Part shown: positions 15,730 through 22,395 of the stretch, piece by piece
Layout of the letters: every line of letters begins with the position of its first letter
Numbering within the stretch: position 1 is the stretch's first letter
Origin: a virus
Direction: 5' to 3' (one strand)
DNA: 27,071 bases
IMG/VR virus record: IMGVR_UViG_3300042154_000126
Location: 1 to 27,071 of that record
The notes under the pieces: generated by a model
Told to the model about the DNA's origin: nothing
Database searches by the model: none
What the model saw: the letters and a program-made list of their open reading frames with translations, nothing else
Made by a program: the position numbers and the translations under genes

Positions 15730-18165
15730 TTATCTTGGCTCAAACTCAGCCATGTCAAATCCGTCCAACGAATCTTCATTTGATTCGAAGTTAACAGGAG
15801 GAAGATTGTTTTTACGCTGCTCTATAAGTTTTGATTGCTGTGTATTCTGTAAACTAATACGTTTATCTTTAGCCTCCTCTTTCATTGTTTCCTTGCCTTT
15901 AATAGCCTCTACTTCAATCCCTTTTAATTGCATTTGTAGATTAAACTCCATTTGCATTAACTGCATTTTAAGATTAGCCTCACTCTTCATTTTTTCAATT
16001 TCATAAGCGGACTCAGCTTGTTTAACCTGCATCTTAGATTGAGTTTCTGCTTGTATATTCTGCAATGCCATATCAGCCGACATTTGTTGTGACTGCATTT
16101 GTATCTGACCCTGCATTTCTTGTTTAGCCTTTTCATTCTTCTGAGCCTTATCCTCTTTCTTCTTTCTCTTAAGTTTAAGAAGTTGATTAGCTAACTTAAG
16201 ATTCTTCATCTCTCTAATATCAATAGCGTCTTCTAAATAGATAGAGTCTCTTGATAATGCCATTTGAATGTTTTGTTCTAACTGAGCTTTTTCTTCTGCG
16301 TCTGGAGCCACTTCGATAAATATACCAAAGTCGTATATATAAAGATCTTTAATATCTTCTAGTATTCCCACATTATACTTACCAATCTGCATTATAAATT
16401 CCTCTTTAAAATCAGAGTATTCTAATATATCTGCAATTCTATAAGATATAGCCTCAGCCATAGATCTGGTTATGAATAAACTAGATTCTAATATATGTCT
16501 AGTAGCTGTATTTGAATTAAGTGCTGCTAGTTTTTGTACACCAACTAATGAATTAGGATCTGGCATAGAACCGTCTCTTGCCTCATTAAGACCAGTAACA
16601 CTTCTTATCATTCCTAAATAGTGGTTATAACTACCTATTAAACTAGCTATCTTAGCCTGACCACTATTTGAGTTAAGTTCTTGAATTGGAATTCTTGCAT
16701 TGTTGAACTCACCGTCACCAGTATAACTTCTACCAATCACACTACCTGTTTGGAAATATAATCTTAAAGCGTCTTCTGGAGTATATGCATTACCTGTTCC
16801 AAGATCAACCTCGTTAATACCGTCAGCATCAATGAATACGCCGTCAGGAACTACCTTAGCAATAACTTGTTGTAGTTTTAAGTGAGTCATTTGAATTAAA
16901 TCAGCAAAAGGAATCATTCTTTTTACTATAGACTCTATTGTTCCTTTGTAAAGTTTAGGGGCAGATGCTATATAGTTAGGTATTGCATGTTGAGTAGCTG
17001 ACTTAGGACGAACCATATTTCTAGAAAGTTCCCATTTCAACATTATGTTTGTGCCCATAACCATTACTCCATCATACCAAACATCGATGGTTTTTTCTAT
17101 TTTTTCGAATCTACCCTCTTCCATCATCTCTTGAGGAGGATTGAACGTATCATCTTTTTCTATAATTTTAAATCCACCATTATCTAGGTGCTTCTTTTTA
17201 TAGACTATTTTTTTAGTTGTTTTATAATTAACGTAAAGTAAAGTAGCTGAATCTTTATTGAATAAACTATTGTTATAAAATTGGGATCCATTATAGTAAT
17301 TATACCACGATTGGCTATACTTAGAAATTTCTTGAAGTTGTTCATTTGTTAGAGTAGTATCTATTTTAACAAGTTCTGTTATTGGAACAGTTTTTATTTC
17401 TCCCCAATAGAAACAATCCTTAAAGTAAGGATCTTCAGTATAACTATAAACTACGTTAGCTGGATCAACATACTCTAATCTTACTCCATCTCCAGGTAAG
17501 AACATATGCTTTGCCATTCCAATTCCAAGTGTAACAATATCATTGTTTATCCTTGTCTTTATTTCTTCATATTTATTAGTCTCAAATACTGTGTTTATAG
17601 CTTCTTCTTCAGCTATTTCTATAGCTGGCTTGTAATTCAACTGCATGTATAATGACAGTTCGTCTTGAGTTTCTGGAAGTTCATCTGGGTTAGTATCAAA
17701 AGCATCAACTCCAAACTGTTCTTTTACTTGAAGAAGAATGTCTTTAGAGACCATGTCTGTTTGAAGCATTTCTTGGAACTTAGATCTTTTATCAGTTGAC
17801 ATAGCGTCTTGCGAGTATGCTTTAACCTTAAATAATCTATCATTCATTCCGTTAACTACAATATCTACAAACTTAGGTATAATAGGAACTGGAGTCCAGT
17901 CTAAATTAAGATGACTTAGATCTCCATCAACAGCCATTTCATTTTTATACTTGGCTACTGATTGTTCTCCTCTAGCATATAGTCTTAATCTATGAAAATC
18001 TCCCCATTGATTATAAAATCTACAGTTTTGTCCATCCTTTCGGAACCACTCATATTGCACAGCCTGAGAAATCTGTAATCCATATTCAAAAGATTCTTTA
18101 ACACTATCTGGTGCAAATTGATCAGGAAATCCAGTTGGATTTATATTAATAGTTACGTCCTTCAT
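15730..18165 (-). CDS. Portal protein, 811 aa
   Basis: The length (811) and place directly after TerL fit a podovirus portal. Residues 60-112 hold RLRLYARGEQSVAKYK and DWTPVPIIPKFVDIVVNGM, followed by DRLFKVKAYSQD, a block typical of Bacteroidota podovirus portals. Residues 228-250 carry VRLEYVDPANVVYSYTEDP. The conserved late block (about 523-558) has VTGLNEARDGSMPDPNSLVG. The C-terminus (about 655-790) is a long Gln/Met/Lys/Glu coiled coil, which may extend into the capsid as a barrel or contact the internal proteins. The start is one base from the TerL stop, and a TACCTTTG box lies 44 bases upstream within the end of TerL. Confidence rests on motif patterns plus context. Confidence 0.85.
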   Translation of the reverse strand: MKDVTININPTGFPDQFAPDSVKESFEYGLQISQAVQYEWFRKDGQNCRFYNQWGDFHRLRLYARGEQSVAKYKNEMAVDGDLSHLNLDWTPVPIIPKFVDIVVNGMNDRLFKVKAYSQDAMSTDKRSKFQEMLQTDMVSKDILLQVKEQFGVDAFDTNPDELPETQDELSLYMQLNYKPAIEIAEEEAINTVFETNKYEEIKTRINNDIVTLGIGMAKHMFLPGDGVRLEYVDPANVVYSYTEDPYFKDCFYWGEIKTVPITELVKIDTTLTNEQLQEISKYSQSWYNYYNGSQFYNNSLFNKDSATLLYVNYKTTKKIVYKKKHLDNGGFKIIEKDDTFNPPQEMMEEGRFEKIEKTIDVWYDGVMVMGTNIMLKWELSRNMVRPKSATQHAIPNYIASAPKLYKGTIESIVKRMIPFADLIQMTHLKLQQVIAKVVPDGVFIDADGINEVDLGTGNAYTPEDALRLYFQTGSVIGRSYTGDGEFNNARIPIQELNSNSGQAKIASLIGSYNHYLGMIRSVTGLNEARDGSMPDPNSLVGVQKLAALNSNTATRHILESSLFITRSMAEAISYRIADILEYSDFKEEFIMQIGKYNVGILEDIKDLYIYDFGIFIEVAPDAEEKAQLEQNIQMALSRDSIYLEDAIDIREMKNLKLANQLLKLKRKKKEDKAQKNEKAKQEMQGQIQMQSQQMSADMALQNIQAETQSKMQVKQAESAYEIEKMKSEANLKMQLMQMEFNLQMQLKGIEVEAIKGKETMKEEAKDKRISLQNTQQSKLIEQRKNNLPPVNFESNEDSLDGFDMAEFEPR

Positions 18166-20412
18166 TTATTTTAATATTTCACTATATCTTCCAGTATTAT
18201 TATACTTTGCAAAGGTAAAGCTAATTTTCGATTCTTTTTTTGGTGCTAGGTATACGTTTTTTTGATTAGCCATTATCGCTAATCCACTGCTAATTGCGGC
18301 ATCAAACTTGGTTCTATTATTTATATCGAACTTTGCCCACTCTTCTATTGTTCTTGTAAAATACATATCGCCCATCTCATCGGTATCACGATATGTTCCT
18401 TCAAGATCTAAACCTACATATTTTTCAATATAAGACTCTATTGCAGAAGCGTGAGACTGCTTAACATCTTCAGAAGAGTTAGGAATACCTCCAAGTTCTT
18501 TTTCTGTCTTAGAAAGCTTAGTAATGTGCTTATCTGGCCTGTTCATAGAAAAACCTCTATACCCTCTATTCTTAAAATGATACAATAGTCTTGGTTTATT
18601 ATTTTCAACCAAAATAGGCATTCCGTAAAAAATACACGCCATCAATACTTCCTCAAAGAATATCTCAGCAGTTTGTGGACGTGCTATATATTCTAAGAAA
18701 AAATGATTACTAGGAGCGTCATCCATGTTGAACTTTGTTAGTCCATGTAAAGATCCATTAGAGCCACCTCCTCCCACTGTTCCAGATATATCATATGGAT
18801 CACACCCAAACGCTCCTATGTGATCATTTCCAGGATATTTCATCCCGTTTTTGTAAATTACATTGTTTTGTAATGAATTATTAGGTATCCATGAAAGCAG
18901 GAATCTTCCTCTAGGATCAGGGGTCCAAATAACTCTAGTATCCTTTTCTCCGTTAAACCAACTAAACGATCCTCTGGTTAATACCCTATCTCTAATTAAA
19001 GAGTCATTATAGTCTATCTGTTGATAGATCTTTGTCAAGTTGAATATTGACGACTTACTCTCATCTCTAAACGCGTGAGACTCTGTTCTGGAGAACTGCC
19101 TATAAAATTCGTTTAAGGCATCTGCATCGTTTTTTAAAGACGCAACCTCATTCTCCCAATAGTCAATAGCTCCATTTTTAATCTCTCTTCCATCAATTCC
19201 AATTACTGGCTTCTCAGGCTTTCTAAAAACTGGCATTCCGTATCTGTCAATATATCCCTCAAAGTTCCACTCCATTGGTATATATAACGAGTACATGCCT
19301 GACTTTGTCTGACCATTTTCGTTACGGGTTTTTACATTTGATTCTTCGTATAGTTTCTTAAAGTTTCCTCCTCCTTTTGCTAGTGCATTTGGAGTAGATC
19401 CCATTAAGCATTTACCAACAATCTTGCTACCTAAACGCAAACATGTTTTAGTTACACGCCAGTTATTTAATATATTATCTGGCTTCTCCCATTTACCACT
19501 TTCGTCATGAATAAGTAATTTTAATTTTTCACCATCATAGGAGTTGTCTCCTGTATTCTTCCAGTCAATTGTGGTATCAAGTCCTTCTATTTCAGACTCA
19601 GCATCATCATACATGTTCTTCTTAGTAATCTTTGACGATGGAACACGAAACGCAAGCTCTGTCTTAGGCTTGTCCATACCATCCTGTATTGGTTTAAAAA
19701 AGAAAGGATAGTTGCTAATAATAGGAACTACTTTGTCTGTAAACATTTTCTTGGCATCATTACCAGTCTTTGATAGTATACCAAGTCTTGCATCTTTTGC
19801 AAGAGTTCCTATATTAGAAAGTTCTTCAGATCCCATGAATGAAAATCCAGAACGTCTAATCTTTAGGTAAACCATTCCAAAACATCTATCATCAGCCTTG
19901 CATGCCTCCCAGTAAATATAAAATATACGGTTAGCCTCTCTATAGTCAGGAAGTCCAACATCAATCTTTGTCCACTGAAGGTACATGTAATGAGATCCAG
20001 TGATATATGTCTCAACTCCATTATTCATAAAGAAGAATCCGTTCTCTCTTCTATCAAACTCTCCTTCAATATAATCAACCCACTTAGACTTAAAGTCTTT
20101 AGGCATTGTGCTCCATTGAAATATTGATTTTACTTTAGAAAGTTCTTTAGGATATTCAGCTGGTTCCCAGTACTGAAGTTCTTTTTTATTCTCGCGTTTA
20201 TACACTATGTCTGGTACAGAAGGAAGCGCAATAACAAGTCCATTTATTTCATAGAACTCGCCAATAGTACCGTCTTTAGAAATAATAACCATATCGTACT
20301 TGTCGTTATAACCATACTCCCAAGACTTAGCTCTGTTTTTTGACGTAACTACATTTTTTTGAACATAATCTTTTCTAAGTATGTATAAACTATTTTGATC
20401 TTTTTTCTGCAA
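18166..20412 (-). CDS. terL: Terminase large subunit (TerL), 748 aa
   Basis: The packaging ATPase and nuclease that moves DNA through the portal. ATPase part: KIRRSGFS (184-191) matches K-x-x-R-x-G-Y/F-S, the deviant Walker A of lambda gpA (KSARVGYS), instead of the usual G-K-S/T loop. Walker B with catalytic Glu is LKLLIHDE (297-304), and the coupling motif III is GSTPNALAKGG (338-348). Nuclease part: first acidic residue in GCDPYD (D538/D541), strand ILVENN (600-605), and a late Asp in KFDAAISSGLA (D704). There is an extra N-terminal region of about 100 residues. Its start overlaps the 95-residue gene by 23 bases, so the two are probably translated together. Confidence 0.9.
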   Translation of the reverse strand: MQKKDQNSLYILRKDYVQKNVVTSKNRAKSWEYGYNDKYDMVIISKDGTIGEFYEINGLVIALPSVPDIVYKRENKKELQYWEPAEYPKELSKVKSIFQWSTMPKDFKSKWVDYIEGEFDRRENGFFFMNNGVETYITGSHYMYLQWTKIDVGLPDYREANRIFYIYWEACKADDRCFGMVYLKIRRSGFSFMGSEELSNIGTLAKDARLGILSKTGNDAKKMFTDKVVPIISNYPFFFKPIQDGMDKPKTELAFRVPSSKITKKNMYDDAESEIEGLDTTIDWKNTGDNSYDGEKLKLLIHDESGKWEKPDNILNNWRVTKTCLRLGSKIVGKCLMGSTPNALAKGGGNFKKLYEESNVKTRNENGQTKSGMYSLYIPMEWNFEGYIDRYGMPVFRKPEKPVIGIDGREIKNGAIDYWENEVASLKNDADALNEFYRQFSRTESHAFRDESKSSIFNLTKIYQQIDYNDSLIRDRVLTRGSFSWFNGEKDTRVIWTPDPRGRFLLSWIPNNSLQNNVIYKNGMKYPGNDHIGAFGCDPYDISGTVGGGGSNGSLHGLTKFNMDDAPSNHFFLEYIARPQTAEIFFEEVLMACIFYGMPILVENNKPRLLYHFKNRGYRGFSMNRPDKHITKLSKTEKELGGIPNSSEDVKQSHASAIESYIEKYVGLDLEGTYRDTDEMGDMYFTRTIEEWAKFDINNRTKFDAAISSGLAIMANQKNVYLAPKKESKISFTFAKYNNTGRYSEILK
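18210..18217 (-). promoter_or_regulatory. Possible -7 box TACCTTTG inside the end of terL, before portal
   Basis: The minus strand within the last 50 bases of terL reads TACCTTTG, a TAnnTTTG match located 44 bases upstream of the portal ATG. No -33 box is seen at the normal spacing, and the sequence also encodes TerL residues. It may be chance. Confidence 0.25.
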
Positions 20413-20677
20413 AGCCTTGTATTTTAGGTTCAGATTTAGTAGGGCCTTCAGATTCCTCTTCTAGTTTTTCTCTTTCTAATTCTATACGATTAAGTATTTC
20501 AAAAGCGTCAAAGATTGCTAATTTTTTAGCACTAGCCGCGTTCTTTAATTTATCAGCAGCAAGATCAGATCCATCATCTATTGGCTTTAAGATTTGATCA
20601 GATGCAACCTTAATAAGTTCCATTACGGCCTTTTCCCCAGCCTCTATAATCTGTAATTTAATTTCTTTTAATTCCAT
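20390..20677 (-). CDS. Small protein upstream of TerL, terminase small subunit candidate, 95 aa
   Basis: The protein is all helical and charged. It has an N-terminal helix (MELKEIKLQIIEAGEKAVME), a centre with AADKLKNAASAKKLAIFDAF and then EILNRIELEREKLEEE, and a disordered Lys/Ser/Pro tail. I see no clear helix-turn-helix, which many TerS proteins have. The evidence for TerS is position and overlap with terL, together with the small helical oligomer-like build. The repeated 'AaKklAifDAFeIL.RIe' segment is conserved in small proteins next to TerL in Bacteroidota phages, as I recall. The start context is AATCAAATG, shared with three other genes here. Confidence 0.5.
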   Translation of the reverse strand: MELKEIKLQIIEAGEKAVMELIKVASDQILKPIDDGSDLAADKLKNAASAKKLAIFDAFEILNRIELEREKLEEESEGPTKSEPKIQGFAEKRSK

Positions 20678-21234
20678 TTGATTGTGATGTTATTTGTAAA
20701 CATTCTATACAGCTTTTCTCCATCAATATTAAATGGATACTCACTATCGGGCTCAAACGACACTTGATCTCCTACATTTAAACCAAGACTTAATAGCTCT
20801 TGATTTATATAGCTAATAGTACCCATCAAAGGCTCTTCTGTACCAGGCTTTTTTATGATAGAATCTTTACTATCCATCGGCTTAATGAAACAGTACTTAG
20901 AATGAGTAAACCATTGTCCGCCATGTTTATAAAGAAAGTATTGATCGTCTCCAACAAAGAATAGGTCGTCCTTAAAAAAGTTACCGCTACTCTTATCTCT
21001 TCCTCTCATATCATAGTATATCTTGAATACATTATGATGAACAAGTAGTATGTAGCCTATTGATATAGGTCCAACATATCCTATAGGAGTTTGTACGACC
21101 TCAGCAAACCTATTAGAAGCCATATGGTCCTCCTGTGACGTACTTGTTATGAAGTCAATATCTCCTATTTTTTTAATATTATCGTATCGTCTACCATCTA
21201 ATGGTCGAACAATAAAATCATAAGGTGATTTCAT
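20668..21234 (-). CDS. GroES-like co-chaperonin candidate, 188 aa
   Basis: The layout suggests a 10-kDa chaperonin-type beta-barrel with an insertion. The start DFIVRPLDGRRYDN resembles the 'ikPL.dRv' opening of GroES. The stretch from NRFAEVVQTPIGYVGP to GYILLVHHNVFKIYY resembles the barrel strand and 'Gd.viv..' loop. The C-terminal LNVGDQVSFEPDSEYPF followed by IDGEKLYRMF resembles the GroES 'vGD.V.f......e..idgeeylim' ending. The protein is longer than GroES (about 95 residues) because of an insertion (about 78-150). Phage co-chaperonins such as T4 gp31 help capsid protein folding. The gene sits in the packaging cluster. It shares one base with the next gene upstream and overlaps the TerS candidate by ten. 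The assignment is tentative. Confidence 0.45.
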   Translation of the reverse strand: MKSPYDFIVRPLDGRRYDNIKKIGDIDFITSTSQEDHMASNRFAEVVQTPIGYVGPISIGYILLVHHNVFKIYYDMRGRDKSSGNFFKDDLFFVGDDQYFLYKHGGQWFTHSKYCFIKPMDSKDSIIKKPGTEEPLMGTISYINQELLSLGLNVGDQVSFEPDSEYPFNIDGEKLYRMFTNNITIKWN

Positions 21235-21455
21235 TAGAAGTTTATATTGTATTCTATAGAAACAGGCATGTTATAGTTAAAACTCTTCCATAAGAATATT
21301 TCATTATCCTTTTCAATATATATATTAACCATGTCATCATTGTAATTGATATGATGAATAAAATATGTTTTATCCAATACAGGCTGTCCTACAAGAAAAT
21401 GCATAGCGTCGCTCTTGTAGTTAGCCCCTATAGATATTTTTCTAATATCAAACAA
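21234..21455 (-). CDS. Small hypothetical protein, 73 aa
   Basis: This 73-residue protein is mainly beta. It contains KSDAMHFLVGQPVLDKTYFI and ends with FLWKSFNYNMPVSIEYNINF. There is no signal peptide, membrane segment or catalytic motif. Its stop overlaps the ATG of the GroES-like gene (TAATG), and its start overlaps the preceding 70-residue gene by eight bases. It is therefore a real member of a tightly packed operon. I do not recognise the family; a small virion or assembly factor is possible. Confidence 0.6.
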   Translation of the reverse strand: MFDIRKISIGANYKSDAMHFLVGQPVLDKTYFIHHINYNDDMVNIYIEKDNEIFLWKSFNYNMPVSIEYNINF

Positions 21456-21660
21456 TTGATGTGATTAAGCCGTTAGTAACGGTAATTGTCTTGTCATCTT
21501 GAGATATGAATGTACCAGATACTCCAGTTTCAAGAGTTAACTCAATAAGACTTTCTATAGTGAAGTTTTTAGTCTCATTAGAAGTTTCTACATCTGTACC
21601 TATTAATAGGTCGTCTGTTGTTGGTACTGATATGTTTGGGTATTGACTAATTTTTGTCAT
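21448..21660 (-). CDS. Free-standing fibre anchor-like protein, 70 aa
   Basis: The first 40 residues match the N-terminus of the large fibre. Both begin MTKIS-x-Y, then have D-x-x-I-G-x-D, then N-x-TKNFT and a hydrophobic residue. In this protein the block reads DLLIGTDVETSNETKNFTIE. The rest (41-70) is a short beta segment ending ITVTNGLITSIV. It is thus a stand-alone copy of the part that probably fixes the fibre to the virion. It overlaps the genes on both sides (14 and 8 bases). Possible roles are a collar or plug subunit, or a competitor or placeholder at the fibre site. This is inference from the shared sequence only. Confidence 0.6.
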   Translation of the reverse strand: MTKISQYPNISVPTTDDLLIGTDVETSNETKNFTIESLIELTLETGVSGTFISQDDKTITVTNGLITSIV

Positions 21661-21874
21661 CTGTGATTTCTCCTGTAGTTAGATTAATACTTACATTTCC
21701 ATACTTTTCAACTAATGAAGTCTCTGCATCCATAAACTCTTTTGATAAAGACTCTAGGTCTCTAAAAAATTTATTTTTAGACAACTCAGCATCAGCAATA
21801 GCAATTTTTGTTTCGTTAAACTTTTGATGTAAAGTTCTTAAGTTTTCTAATTCTTCTTGTTCTACTTTTTTCAT
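21647..21874 (-). CDS. Small coiled-coil protein, 75 aa, unknown function
   Basis: Residues 1-55 form a continuous charged helix with Leu/Ile heptad positions (EELENLRTLHQKFNETKIAI and onward). A short ending follows, VEKYGNVSINLTTGEITDDK, in which a YG and a T-G-E-I turn are seen. Proteins of this build are common as single small genes in Bacteroidota phages, but I know no function. It is the first gene after a TATATTTG promoter box and has the AATCAAATG start context. A transcript leading into the packaging genes may therefore begin here. Confidence 0.6.
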   Translation of the reverse strand: MKKVEQEELENLRTLHQKFNETKIAIADAELSKNKFFRDLESLSKEFMDAETSLVEKYGNVSINLTTGEITDDKN

Positions 21875-21891
21875 TTGATTAAATTTTTTTA

Positions 21892-21899
21892 CAAATATA
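21892..21899 (-). promoter_or_regulatory. Bacteroidota -7 box TATATTTG before the 75-aa gene / packaging operon
   Basis: The 32-base gap upstream of the 75-residue gene reads TATATTTG on the minus strand, 17 bases before ATG, a perfect TAnnTTTG. A TTTA lies 18 bases upstream, close to the -33 position. It could start a transcript covering the five small genes, terL and portal. Confidence 0.5.
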
Positions 21900-21906
21900 C
21901 AAAAAA

Positions 21907-22230
21907 TTAATTATTACTAAAAGGAGGAGGTAATGTTACATAAACTGGATGAATTATTAATTCAATCTGTGCAGTAAGGTTTAATTGCATAGTAGGTACA
22001 TCCATCGTTTCTTCCATCCAAGCTACAACTTGGTTTTCGCTAAGTTCTGGATATGGTGTAAACGCATCAGGAGTAGGCGTTCCTACAGCTTGTGCTCCAT
22101 AAATCTCAGCAGATATTCCATCCTCGTTTGTACCATTGTATCTCCAATGTACAGTTGTTACAACATCTTGCATTCCATCTTCATCTACTCTGCAATCAAA
22201 TGCAGAAAAAATCCATTTGTAAGTAATCAT
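21907..22230 (-). CDS. Small conserved phage protein, 107 aa, unknown function
   Basis: The protein has a pattern I have seen in phage proteins of unknown function. WIFSAFDCRVDEDGMQDVV is followed by VHWRYNG, an acidic and Gly-rich part, FTPYPELSENQVVAWMEE (about 57-75) and a C-terminal hydrophobic strand. It ends with PPPFSNN. It is probably a small alpha/beta domain, without a signal peptide or catalytic motif. It lies next to fibre genes, and its start is two bases after the stop of the 52-residue gene. A virion or tail-assembly role is possible from context only. Confidence 0.6.
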   Translation of the reverse strand: MITYKWIFSAFDCRVDEDGMQDVVTTVHWRYNGTNEDGISAEIYGAQAVGTPTPDAFTPYPELSENQVVAWMEETMDVPTMQLNLTAQIELIIHPVYVTLPPPFSNN

Positions 22231-22232
22231 AT

Positions 22233-22391
22233 TTAGTTATTTTTTATTTGTTGTATCTCGTTGTAAATTTTTAATAATTCAGCTTCTTTTTCAGCGAGTA
22301 GTTCTTCTGAGGTTTTCTTATCCTCAACTTCTATAAATTGAACTTCAATAAGTCCATTATCATCATAAATTTCATTTCTAATTTGTGCCAT
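22233..22391 (-). CDS. Small coiled-coil protein after the fibre gene, 52 aa (paralogue of the 53-aa gene)
   Basis: Translated by eye: 52 residues starting MAQIRNEIYDDNGLIEVQF and ending EIQQIKNN. A short N-terminal beta-like part is followed by an acidic, Glu/Lys/Leu-rich helix. It is clearly related to the 53-residue protein at 14840-15001 (about 35 of 50 identical). The two also share a stretch GAAAAAGAAGCTGAA at DNA level. Its ATG lies four bases after the fibre stop. The arrangement (large fibre-domain gene, then this small gene) is the same at both sites, which suggests it serves the fibre C-terminal domain as chaperone, trimerisation aid or subunit. Confidence 0.72.
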   Translation of the reverse strand: MAQIRNEIYDDNGLIEVQFIEVEDKKTSEELLAEKEAELLKIYNEIQQIKNN

Positions 22392-22395
22392 AATA

